A stretch of 21,941 nucleotides of DNA from JBHHYS01 sp046757645 (GTDB lineage: Bacteria > Acidobacteriota > Terriglobia > Acidiferrales > 2-02-FULL-67-57). The notes under the pieces are model-generated. The model saw only the letters and a program-made list of their open reading frames with translations, had not been told where the DNA came from and did no database searches. Made by a program: the position numbers and the translations under genes. Positions 13,402 to 21,252 of this stretch are shown in pieces (the first letter of the stretch is position 1; each line of letters opens with the position of its first letter). The stretch is from the NCBI GenBank assembly GCA_046757645.1, contig JBHHYS010000041.1, positions 1 to 21,941 of the forward strand, in the 5' to 3' direction.

Positions 13402-14343
13402 ATGTCTGAGGAGAAGCGCAACAACCCGGACGGCAAGAAGGGGCGGAGCGGGCTTCTGGAGCGAGCCCAAGAGACGAGCAAAGCCGTCAAGGAGAAGGCG
13501 CTTGAACAGGCGCGGATCCTCAAGGAGCCGGAGAAGACCCAGCTCTACCGCTCCATCTTCCGCGTCAAACACGACGACCAGCCCCGCAATCGCGCCCTGA
13601 GCGTCCTCACCAACGTCTTCTTCCATCTCCACCCGGCCAAAATCAACCGGGACGCCGTGCGCTACAGCTTCACCTGGGGGATGGGTGGCATCACCTTTTA
13701 CCTGTTTCTGGTGCTCACCGTCACCGGGGTGTTGCTGATGTTTTACTACCACCCCAGCAAGGTCCAGGCCTTCCGCGACATCCTCTATCTGGAGCACGAC
13801 GTCCCCTTCGGAAAGCTGCTGCGGAATATGCACCGCTGGGCGGCTCACCTGATGATTATTACCGTTTGGCTGCATATGTTCCGCGTCTTCCTGACCGGCT
13901 CCTACAAGCGCCCGCGGGAGTTCAACTGGTCCATCGGCGTCATTCTTTTGGTCTTGACCCTGCTGCTCTCCTTCACCGGCTACTTGCTGCCCGATGACCA
14001 GTTGGGTTTCTGGGCGGTGACGGTGGGCACCAGCATGGCCCGGGCCACACCCTTCCTGGGGCACGAGGGGCCGTTTGGGCCCGAGCTGGGGATGAGTCCC
14101 TACAACGACGTGCGCTTTGCCTTGCTGGGCGGGTCGATTGTGGACGCCAACGCTCTCCTCCGCTCCTACATTTGGCACTGCATCGCCATCCCCCTAATTG
14201 CGGCCGTGTTTATGGGCGTGCATTTTTGGCGAGTGCGCAAGGACGGCGGCATCTCGGGCCCGGCACCGGTGATGCTGGAATCGGAAATCAAGGAGCCGAA
14301 GGGCCCCACCCCCACGATCATGAAATCCAGTGGTATGCGGTAA
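13402..14343 (+). CDS. qcrB: Cytochrome b, N-terminal (b6-like) subunit
   Basis: Di-heme membrane subunit of the bc complex. The 313-residue protein starts with a 60-residue Lys/Glu-rich extension (ERAQETSKAVKEKALEQARIL) and then has four main membrane helices (about 95-116, 143-163, 177-197, 255-276). Heme ligands are His144 and His158 in NMHRWAAHLMIITVWLHMFR and His259 and His274 in YIWHCIAIPLIAAVFMGVHF. The 15-residue spacing in the last helix is the cytochrome b6 type (mitochondrial-type b has 14). The Cys that binds the extra c-type heme in b6 is absent (a Gly stands at that place before GGIT). AAGGAAG precedes ATG 13402. The C-terminal half of cytochrome b is encoded by the next gene, as in split b6/subunit IV systems. 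Confidence 0.9.
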   Translation: MSEEKRNNPDGKKGRSGLLERAQETSKAVKEKALEQARILKEPEKTQLYRSIFRVKHDDQPRNRALSVLTNVFFHLHPAKINRDAVRYSFTWGMGGITFYLFLVLTVTGVLLMFYYHPSKVQAFRDILYLEHDVPFGKLLRNMHRWAAHLMIITVWLHMFRVFLTGSYKRPREFNWSIGVILLVLTLLLSFTGYLLPDDQLGFWAVTVGTSMARATPFLGHEGPFGPELGMSPYNDVRFALLGGSIVDANALLRSYIWHCIAIPLIAAVFMGVHFWRVRKDGGISGPAPVMLESEIKEPKGPTPTIMKSSGMR

Positions 14344-14368
14344 GCAGATGCGCGCAGAGGGCAACTAG

Positions 14369-15304
14369 ATGGATTGGCATCAACTCTGGGAAATCGTCTC
14401 CGCACCCGACAACGTCCCCATCGTCGCCATGCTCTTCCTGGTGCCTTTCTATACCTGGTATGGCCTCCGCCAAGCCCTGGCGAATGACCGGTTGATTGCC
14501 GAGCTTGAAGCCAACCCCCAACAGGCCAAGACCCACCACCGGAAAACCTTTCCCCACCAGCCGGGCTGGAGCCGCGAAGTCCACGTTTGGCCCTACCTGA
14601 TGCGAATCGAATTTCTGGCCGCCGTCATCGTTACCGTGCTCCTGATGGTGTGGTCGATCACTCTGGATGCGCCTCTGGAGGAGCCGGCCAACCCCAATCT
14701 CACCATGAATCCGGCTAAAGCCCCCTGGTACTTTTTGGGCTTGCAAGAGATGCTGGTCTACTTCGATCCCTGGATCGCCGGCGTGCTGATGCCCACCCTG
14801 ATTATCGTCGGCTTGATGGTGATTCCCTACGTGGACGCCAATAGTCTGGGCAACGGCTACTACACCTTCAAGCAACGCCGCATCGCCATCCTCTCCTTCT
14901 GTTTCGGCTTTCTGGTGCTGTGGTTGTCGATGATCATCATCGGTACTTTCATCCGCGGCCCGGGCTGGATGTGGTTCTGGCCGGGGGAAACCTGGGACCA
15001 CAACCGCTTGGTCTTTGAGGTGAACCGCGACCTCCCGGACATTTTTGGCATTACCAGTTGGGCGGCCAAGACCATCTTCGGGGCGCTGGTGGTGGGACTC
15101 TACTATCTGGCTGCCGGGGTGGCGGTGCACAAACTGATGACCATCAACGAATTCACCCGGAAGATTTTTCGCCGCATGAGCCTGCTGCAATACCTGACCA
15201 TTCAGTTCTTTTTCATCACCATGATGGGTTTGCCCGTGAAGATGCTTCTTCGCCACTTGTTTCGCATCAAGTACGTTTGGGTCACGCCGTGGTTCAACGT
15301 CTGA
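14369..15304 (+). CDS. qcrC: Cytochrome b, C-terminal (subunit IV-like) subunit
   Basis: Completes the split cytochrome b and forms part of the quinol-oxidising site. The 311-residue protein is longer than plastid subunit IV: an extra N-terminal membrane helix (13-33) and a charged loop precede the conserved helices (about 78-98, 136-154, 171-192), with two further helices at about 232-254 and 272-291. The block NPAKAPWYFLGLQEMLVYFDPW aligns with the Qo PEWY region, but reads APWY (118-121), so the usual Glu is missing. The start ATG at 14369 has AGAGGG about 8 bases upstream, 25 bases after the cytochrome b gene. No heme-binding histidines are expected here. It is followed by the multiheme cytochrome, its likely electron acceptor. 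Confidence 0.87.
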   Translation: MDWHQLWEIVSAPDNVPIVAMLFLVPFYTWYGLRQALANDRLIAELEANPQQAKTHHRKTFPHQPGWSREVHVWPYLMRIEFLAAVIVTVLLMVWSITLDAPLEEPANPNLTMNPAKAPWYFLGLQEMLVYFDPWIAGVLMPTLIIVGLMVIPYVDANSLGNGYYTFKQRRIAILSFCFGFLVLWLSMIIIGTFIRGPGWMWFWPGETWDHNRLVFEVNRDLPDIFGITSWAAKTIFGALVVGLYYLAAGVAVHKLMTINEFTRKIFRRMSLLQYLTIQFFFITMMGLPVKMLLRHLFRIKYVWVTPWFNV

Positions 15305-15337
15305 ACCCGCCCAGCTTTACCTTCTCGGAGGGGCCGA

Positions 15338-18300
15338 GTGCCTGAGCCGCCTCTCCAAGACGACCCGATTGTCAGCCGGTCGATGAGCGGCCCGCTGCTG
15401 GTCGCCTCCGTCCTGCTCATCGCTTCGCTTACCTGGGCGCTCTACGACGAGTTCTATGGTCTCCGCCCCTGGAAGAGCTACCAGCAGCGGTTTGTCCAGC
15501 TCTACACCCACTACTTGCAGAAGCGGATCGCCGAACAGGCCAAGGCCGAAGCCGACATCCGCAAATCCGAGGCCTTTCAGAGGCTCGAGCAGGAGCTCAA
15601 GGAAGCCAACGCCGCCGTGGCACCGCGCAAGGAGGAAATCGACCGGGAGATCGCTCTCCTGAACCGGCGCATCTCCGCGCTCACCGACCTTTTCGCCACC
15701 GCTCGGGGTGAAGTCGGCGCCCTCCTCTACCAGGCTGAGACCGCTTCCAGTGAGGGACGACGGGTGCGGCTACTCGAACAGGTGGAGAAGGTCAAGGAGG
15801 GTCCCTTCGCGGCCGAGCTGCCAGTTCCCGATGGCACCCTCGAAGCTGTGGCGTACAACTACGACGAGTTGCTGAGCGAATACGATCGCTTGAAGCAGCG
15901 CCGGGCGTTCCTGATCGCCGAGGCAGGCAAGCTGCTCGAACGCGCCAACACCTTGCGCGACCAACGCAACGCCTACCTGAAAAAGCGCCTGGTGGGTCTC
16001 AACCAGCAGCAGCTCCGGGGCCTGCTGAACAAGATGAGGGATTTCCCCATCGACATCAAGCAGATCCATGTGCGGGAGACCAATCTCGTAGATCGCTGCG
16101 AATCCTGCCACCTCGGCATCCGCGAACCGGTGCGTTTGACCCCCGCCGACATGGGCGGCGAAGCCGCTTTCACCACTCACCCCAATCGAGAGTTACTTCG
16201 GATTCATGACCCGGAGCGGTTTGGCTGCTCCCCCTGCCACGGCGGAAACGGCCGGGCCACCTCGAGCGTCATCAAGGCCCACGGCCAGTACAAGCATTGG
16301 CTGTGGCCGCTCTATGACCGCGAGAATGTGGAAGCCGGCTGCCAGTCGTGTCACGCCCGCGACATGGTGCTGGAGCACGCTCGCCTCCTGAATCGCGGCA
16401 AAGAACTGTACCGCCTCCGCGGCTGCATCGGCTGCCACCGCTATGAGGGTTTCGACGACGAGCGGGAACGGCTGCAGGCAGCCCGCCAGAAAATCAGCCA
16501 GCTACAGCGGCAAAAGAGTGAGTACCTGCTGAAAATGCAGAGGAGCATCCAAGCCGGCGACCAGGCCGCCACCGGGCAGGAGGCGCAGCGCCTTTATGCG
16601 CGGGCGGAGAACCTCCGCGTCAGCAGCAGCGGCCTGGATGCGGAAATCGAGCAGCTCCGGCTCCGGGAGCGCGACCTGCTCCGGGAAGAAAAAATCGTGG
16701 GCCCCAACTTGAAAGAGATACGGCTGAAGCTTCGCCGCGACTGGATCCCAGTGTGGATCAGCAACCCCCACAAGTTCCGGCCCACCACGAAAATGCCCCG
16801 CTTTCGGCTGGAAGAGGACCAAGTGCAGGCCATCGCTGCCTTCCTCTGGCAGAACGCCCTCGAAGCCAAGTTGCCCCGGCAGGCCCGAGGCAACGTTGCC
16901 CGCGGCAAGCAGCTCTTTGAGACCCGGGGGTGTATGGCCTGCCATTCCATCGGGGAAGGCGAAAACGCCGTGGGGGGCAGCTTCGCGGCCAACCTGAGCC
17001 GGGTGGGGGAGAAGGCCAGCTACGATTATCTGGTGCGCTGGATTTCAAATCCTCGCCCGCGCACCCGGCCATATTGTCCGCTCGAAAAACGCGACCTGAC
17101 CCCGGAGGATTACGCCCAGCACGGCCTGCCCTTCCGCTTTGACGCCGAAAACGCCACCTGCCCCAATGACGGCGAGCCGCTGCGCGTCCAGCAGATGACC
17201 GTCATGCCCAACCTGCGCTTGACCCCGCAGGAAGCGCGCGACATCGCCAGCTTCCTGATGACCCAGCGCCGCCAGGACCCAGACGACTATCCGCCGGCCG
17301 ACTACATGGAGGACACCCGGCTGTTTGAGCGCGGCAAGTCCCTGGTCCGCAACTACGGCTGCGCCGGCTGCCACGAAATCGCCGGCCTGGAAGCAGAAGA
17401 CCGTATCGGCACCGACCTAACCGCCGAGGGCAGCAAACCCATCGAGCGGCTGGATTTTGCTCTCCTCACCCACGAAGCCAAGCGGGAGGGCTGGTACAGC
17501 CACAAAGGCTTCTTCGAACACAAGCTGGCCAACCCGGCTGTTTTCGATCGGGGCAAGATCAAGGAAAATCCTCTCGACCGCCTGCGGATGCCCCGGCCCA
17601 ACCTGACCGAGGACGACATCACCGCGCTGACCACCGTCCTGCTCGGCAGCGTCGAACCGGGATACGGATTCCCCTCCCAGTACATTTACCGCCCCAGCGA
17701 CCAGCGCCGGGACATCCAGGAAGGCTGGTGGATCGTCACCAAGTACAACTGCATGGGCTGCCACCAGATTCGCATCGGGCAACCGTCCGTGTTGATGACC
17801 CTGCCCCGCTATCAGACCCTCGAAGGGAGAGAGCAGCTCCCGCCCAACCTGGTGGGTGCCGGCGCTCGCCTCAACCCGAAGTGGCTGGCGAAGTTCCTCG
17901 CGAATCCCGCCTTGAGCAAAACCAACCTGCACCGCAACGGCGTGCGCAGCTACCTGAAGGTCCGGATGCCCACATTCAGTTTGACCGTGGGGGAAATCCA
18001 GAAACTGGTGCGGTTCTTCGCGGCGCTCTCGGCGCAGGCGCAGCCCTACCTCCCCCCCAAGCTGGCACCGCTGAGCGAGGGGGAGTGGAGGATGGCGCGG
18101 CAGTTGTTCACCGACCCGGCGGCGCCCTGTTTGAAGTGCCATGCCACCGGCGACCCGGTGCATGACCGCAACGTCAATGCGCCCAACTTCTTGTTGGCCA
18201 AGGAACGCCTCAAATCCGGCTGGACCCGCCGGTGGCTGCTCGACCCGGCCAGCATCATTCCCGGCACCGCCATGCCCTCCGAGCTCTTCCGCCGGGAGGG

Positions 18301-18490
18301 CGACCGCTGGGTCTTAAATAGCCCCCATCCGGAGGGCCTGCGTGGCTACCGCGGGGATCACGCCGACCTGCTGGTGCGCTACATGTTCCAAATCACCCCG
18401 GAGGAACAGCGGCGGCTGGTGCGTCTGCTGGCGGCCGCGCCCGCCGCGCAATCCACCGGAGTGAGGATGAGTGTGGTAAAATCGCAGTGA
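15338..18490 (+). CDS. Octaheme cytochrome c with coiled coils, bc-complex-associated
   Basis: A 1050-residue membrane-anchored cytochrome c with eight CXXCH sites, at residues 254, 297, 335, 363, 532, 675, 805 and 931. A membrane anchor (17-35) places the rest outside the cytoplasm. Long coiled coils run at about 45-130, 170-215 and 375-455. The first three hemes are close together and probably bis-His, with candidate ligands such as His281, His290, His315 and His320. The last five each pair with a later Met in an xMP context (Met486, 623, 751, 877, 979), giving a chain of class I-type modules. A Cys pair at 580 and 608 (YCPLEK, TCPNDGE) is inserted in the fifth module. GTG 15338 follows GGAGGGG by about 6 bases. 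It probably accepts electrons from Rieske/cytochrome b. I do not recognise a named family for the whole protein. Confidence 0.87.
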   Translation: MPEPPLQDDPIVSRSMSGPLLVASVLLIASLTWALYDEFYGLRPWKSYQQRFVQLYTHYLQKRIAEQAKAEADIRKSEAFQRLEQELKEANAAVAPRKEEIDREIALLNRRISALTDLFATARGEVGALLYQAETASSEGRRVRLLEQVEKVKEGPFAAELPVPDGTLEAVAYNYDELLSEYDRLKQRRAFLIAEAGKLLERANTLRDQRNAYLKKRLVGLNQQQLRGLLNKMRDFPIDIKQIHVRETNLVDRCESCHLGIREPVRLTPADMGGEAAFTTHPNRELLRIHDPERFGCSPCHGGNGRATSSVIKAHGQYKHWLWPLYDRENVEAGCQSCHARDMVLEHARLLNRGKELYRLRGCIGCHRYEGFDDERERLQAARQKISQLQRQKSEYLLKMQRSIQAGDQAATGQEAQRLYARAENLRVSSSGLDAEIEQLRLRERDLLREEKIVGPNLKEIRLKLRRDWIPVWISNPHKFRPTTKMPRFRLEEDQVQAIAAFLWQNALEAKLPRQARGNVARGKQLFETRGCMACHSIGEGENAVGGSFAANLSRVGEKASYDYLVRWISNPRPRTRPYCPLEKRDLTPEDYAQHGLPFRFDAENATCPNDGEPLRVQQMTVMPNLRLTPQEARDIASFLMTQRRQDPDDYPPADYMEDTRLFERGKSLVRNYGCAGCHEIAGLEAEDRIGTDLTAEGSKPIERLDFALLTHEAKREGWYSHKGFFEHKLANPAVFDRGKIKENPLDRLRMPRPNLTEDDITALTTVLLGSVEPGYGFPSQYIYRPSDQRRDIQEGWWIVTKYNCMGCHQIRIGQPSVLMTLPRYQTLEGREQLPPNLVGAGARLNPKWLAKFLANPALSKTNLHRNGVRSYLKVRMPTFSLTVGEIQKLVRFFAALSAQAQPYLPPKLAPLSEGEWRMARQLFTDPAAPCLKCHATGDPVHDRNVNAPNFLLAKERLKSGWTRRWLLDPASIIPGTAMPSELFRREGDRWVLNSPHPEGLRGYRGDHADLLVRYMFQITPEEQRRLVRLLAAAPAAQSTGVRMSVVKSQ

Positions 18491-18532
18491 AGAGATATGC
18501 CCAGCACCCTTACACAGAAAGGATACGGTAGG

Positions 18533-19327
18533 ATGAGCACACGAAAGCTCCTGACGAGTGCCACTCTTTTGTTTCTGCTTTTCCTGGTGGGCTGCAAGGC
18601 GGAGGAGGGACCCGCCCCGAGTGTGGCCGAAGAACCGCAGGCCACCCCGGCCGGCCCACCCGTGGAGCTGGCCACCGCGGCGACCCTGACCGGCAAGGTG
18701 ATCTACCAGGACGGAAAGCCGCGGCGGAGGCGGATTCGGATGGATGCCGATGCTGCTTGCGTGCGCTTGCATCGCGGGCGCGTTTTTTCCCAACAAGTGG
18801 TGGTCAACGACAACGGAACCCTGCGCTACGTTCTCGTCTACATCAAAGAAGGCCTGGGCAACCGTGCCTTCCCCACCCCCAAAGAGCCGGTGGTTCTAGA
18901 TCAGAAAGGATGTGTCTATTCACCCCATGTGGTTGGGGCGCAGACGAACCAGGAGATTCAGATTCTGAACAGTGACCCGACCACGCACAACATTCATCCG
19001 GTGCCGAGAGTCAACCGCGAATGGAACACCTCCATGCCGCCGGGGGCGGACAAGCTGATTCGCAAATTCCCCCGTGAGGAGGTTGCCATACCGGTGAAGT
19101 GCAACATTCACCCTTGGATGAGGAGCTACATCGCTGTTCTGAAGCATCCGTATTTCGCGGTGAGCGGTGAGGACGGGAGCTTCGAAATCAAGAATCTTCC
19201 TCCCGGCGACTACACCCTTGCCGCCTGGCAGGAGAAGTACGGAACCGTCGAACAGAAGATCACCGTGGGGCCCAAGGAAACCAAGACGGTTGAATTTGTC
19301 TTCTCGCCGCGCGGGGCCGGCGATTAA
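18533..19327 (+). CDS. Cupredoxin-like lipoprotein with C-terminal regulatory-like beta domain
   Basis: A 264-residue exported protein. The signal LLTSATLLFLLFLVGC is a lipobox with Cys21, so it should be a lipoprotein. After a Pro/Ala linker, residues 50-200 look like a plastocyanin/azurin-type domain: TTHNIHPVP (His152 or His155) and CNIHPWM (Cys190, His193, Met196) supply the ligands of a type 1 copper site. The last 60 residues (SFEIKNLPPGDYTLAAWQEKYG) resemble a carboxypeptidase-regulatory-like beta sandwich. ATG 18533 has AAAGGA 9 bases upstream; a start at 18497 would move the signal away from the N-terminus. Its place between a bc-associated cytochrome and heme A genes suggests it shuttles electrons to an oxidase, which is inference. 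CVRLH near residue 76 is CxxxH, so not a heme site. Confidence 0.8.
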   Translation: MSTRKLLTSATLLFLLFLVGCKAEEGPAPSVAEEPQATPAGPPVELATAATLTGKVIYQDGKPRRRRIRMDADAACVRLHRGRVFSQQVVVNDNGTLRYVLVYIKEGLGNRAFPTPKEPVVLDQKGCVYSPHVVGAQTNQEIQILNSDPTTHNIHPVPRVNREWNTSMPPGADKLIRKFPREEVAIPVKCNIHPWMRSYIAVLKHPYFAVSGEDGSFEIKNLPPGDYTLAAWQEKYGTVEQKITVGPKETKTVEFVFSPRGAGD

Positions 19328-19420
19328 GGGCAAACCGAGCCGAGCGCTTCCCGGGAGCACTGTCCCTGAGGTTCGACCGTAGCCTCGAATGCGTTTCAGG
19401 GGGGGACACGCCGGACGCGG

Positions 19421-20353
19421 ATGACTTCTGCGAAAACAGGGGCGAAAAACAATATCGGCCTCCATCGCTTCGCCGTGCTGACGGCGGGGGCTACCTTCCT
19501 TCTCATCATCGCCGGGGCCTTGGTCACCAGCAACGACGCCGGCTTGGCCGTGCCCGATTGGCCGCTCTCCTACGGCACCTGGATGCCTCCGATGGTCGGG
19601 AACATCGTCTATGAACACGGTCACCGGATGGTGGCCACGTCGGTTGGGCTCCTGACCACGATTCTGGCAGCGTGGTTGTGGAGCAAAGAGACGCGCCGCT
19701 GGGTTCGCCGCCTGGGTTTTATCGCTCTGGGGGCGGTGATTGCCCAAGGGGTTCTGGGAGGAATCACCGTCCTCTATCTCCTCCCCCGCCCGCTCTCCAT
19801 CGGACATGCCTCCCTGGCGCAAGGATTTTTCGGTTTGACGGTGAGCCTGGCGGTCTTCACCAGTCCGGGCTGGAAGAAGGCTCAGCCGAAAGCGGAGGAC
19901 ACCGCAGCGCCGCCGCTGCGGCATCTTGCTGCCGCCACCACCCTGGCCCTGGTTGTCCAGCTCATACTCGGGGCCGCGGTCCGCCACGCGCTCATAGGAA
20001 TCGTGCCCCACCTGGTGGTCGCAGCCGTGGTCGTCATCGGCGTGGCCTGGACAGTGAGGCACATCTGGCAACGGCCCGCCACGCCAGCACCCCTGCGGCG
20101 GTCCGCGCTCGCCCTCGCCGGGCTTCTTGGAGTGCAGCTCGCTCTGGGAATAGGCGCCTATCTGATCCGAATCGCAACCGCCGATGCTGTCCAGCCGACC
20201 TCGCCCATGGTCACCCTGACCGTGGCCCACGTGGCCGTCGGCGCCCTGACTCTGGCGGCCAGTCTGGTCCTGACTCTTCAGTGCTATCATCACCTGGGCC
20301 GGTCCGGACAGCTTCTCCCGCTGGCCTCGACAACTCAGAAAGCGACCGTCTAA
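19421..20353 (+). CDS. ctaA: Heme A synthase (CtaA/Cox15 family)
   Basis: Integral membrane enzyme that oxidises the C8 methyl of heme O to make heme A for cytochrome oxidase. The 310-residue protein has about eight hydrophobic helices in two similar halves. Conserved features are GALVTSNDAGLAVPDWPLSYG after helix 1, the catalytic Glu65 with His66/His68 in YEHGHRM, His129 in IGHASLAQ and His197 and His270 in the second half. The cysteine pair found in the first extracellular loop of many bacterial CtaA proteins (PDWPLC type) is missing: Val44 and Ser50 occupy those places. Translation start ATG 19421 has only a distant G-run as a ribosome site. The stop TAA overlaps the ctaB ATG by one base (TAATG). 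Confidence 0.9.
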   Translation: MTSAKTGAKNNIGLHRFAVLTAGATFLLIIAGALVTSNDAGLAVPDWPLSYGTWMPPMVGNIVYEHGHRMVATSVGLLTTILAAWLWSKETRRWVRRLGFIALGAVIAQGVLGGITVLYLLPRPLSIGHASLAQGFFGLTVSLAVFTSPGWKKAQPKAEDTAAPPLRHLAAATTLALVVQLILGAAVRHALIGIVPHLVVAAVVVIGVAWTVRHIWQRPATPAPLRRSALALAGLLGVQLALGIGAYLIRIATADAVQPTSPMVTLTVAHVAVGALTLAASLVLTLQCYHHLGRSGQLLPLASTTQKATV

Positions 20354-21249
20354 TGACCGACGCGCACGCCGTGAACCCAGGTTGGACGTTGAAGCAAACC
20401 CGACTGCGCGATTACCTGGCGCTCACCAAACCCGAGGTCACCTCACTGGTGGTGCTCAGCGCCTTGGCCGGCTTTTATCTCGGATCGCGGGGCGCGCCTG
20501 ACCTGGCCTTGCTCGTCCATACCCTGATCGGGATCGGTTTGGTCTCGGCGGGCACGGCAGCGTTCAACCAGTTTTGGGAACGGGAAGACGACGGCAAGAT
20601 GCGCCGCACCGCCCGCCGGCCTCTCCCCGCCGGTCGCTTGCGGCCCCAATCCGCTTTGCGCTTTGCCGCACTGCTGACCCTTGCGGGGGTACTCTACCTG
20701 GGCTTCGCGGTTAATTTACTCACCAGTTTCCTAGCCTTCATTACCTGGGCCAGTTACCTCTTCCTTTACACGCCGCTGAAGAAAAAGACGGTGCTCTGCA
20801 CGGCGGTGGGGGCCTTTCCCGGAGCGATGCCGCCTCTGATCGGTTGGGCGGCGGCGCGAAACGGCCTGAGTGCAGAAGCCTGGGTGCTCTACGCCATCCT
20901 GTTTATGTGGCAGTTTCCCCATTTCTTGAGCATCGCCTGGATCTATCGGCAGGACTACGCCCGGGCCCGCATTCGGATGTTGCCGGTGGTTGACCCCTCT
21001 GGAAGCGCGACCGGCCGACAGATGGTCTTCTACTCCTTGGCTTTGCTTCCGCTGGGCGCGTTTCCCAGCCTGCTCGGGATGGCCGGGACCCTGTACTTTT
21101 GGGGGGCGTTGCTTTTGGGCATGGCCTTTCTGCAATTCGCCGTCCGCGCAGCCCTCCGGCCGTCCAATCTGCACGCCCGGCGCCTGCTGCACGCCTCGGT
21201 GATTTATCTCCCGCTCTTGTTTGCCCTCCTGATGCTTGACAAACAATAA
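20353..21249 (+). CDS. ctaB: Protoheme IX farnesyltransferase (heme O synthase)
   Basis: UbiA-family membrane prenyltransferase that adds a farnesyl group to protoheme to give heme O, the substrate of CtaA. The 298-residue protein has the family blocks ALTKPEVTSLVVLSALAGF, NQFWEREDDGKMRRTARRPLPAGR (N72 and the Asp pair 79/80 bind Mg-diphosphate; the RT..RPL tail is characteristic), YTPLKKKT (139-146), GAFPGAMPPLIGW and MWQFPHFLSIAWIYRQDY. The ATG at 20353 overlaps the ctaA stop by one base. The frame is open far upstream through ctaA, but that part is the shifted frame of ctaA. Together with hemH and ctaA it forms the heme O/A supply of the respiratory operon. Confidence 0.93.
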   Translation: MTDAHAVNPGWTLKQTRLRDYLALTKPEVTSLVVLSALAGFYLGSRGAPDLALLVHTLIGIGLVSAGTAAFNQFWEREDDGKMRRTARRPLPAGRLRPQSALRFAALLTLAGVLYLGFAVNLLTSFLAFITWASYLFLYTPLKKKTVLCTAVGAFPGAMPPLIGWAAARNGLSAEAWVLYAILFMWQFPHFLSIAWIYRQDYARARIRMLPVVDPSGSATGRQMVFYSLALLPLGAFPSLLGMAGTLYFWGALLLGMAFLQFAVRAALRPSNLHARRLLHASVIYLPLLFALLMLDKQ

Positions 21250-21252
21250 GGG

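Noticed and set aside
18752..18775. Possible heme site CVRLH in the cupredoxin lipoprotein
   Set aside because: The spacing is CxxxH, not CxxCH, and the protein has a better supported copper site.
19328..19420. GGTTCGA-containing stretch considered as a tRNA or small RNA
   Set aside because: No acceptor stem or anticodon arm can be folded around it; only a short GAGG/CCTC hairpin is present.
18920..20293. 457-residue minus-strand frame across the cupredoxin and ctaA genes
   Set aside because: Spans two real genes on the opposite strand and is dominated by Gly, Arg, Gln and His repeats with no motif.
19672..20352. Long open extension upstream of ctaB that would give a 525-residue fusion protein
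   Set aside because: It is the shifted frame of ctaA: Pro/Arg/Gly-rich without domain features, while ctaA in the other frame has clear membrane helices and motifs. The TAATG overlap marks the real ctaB start.
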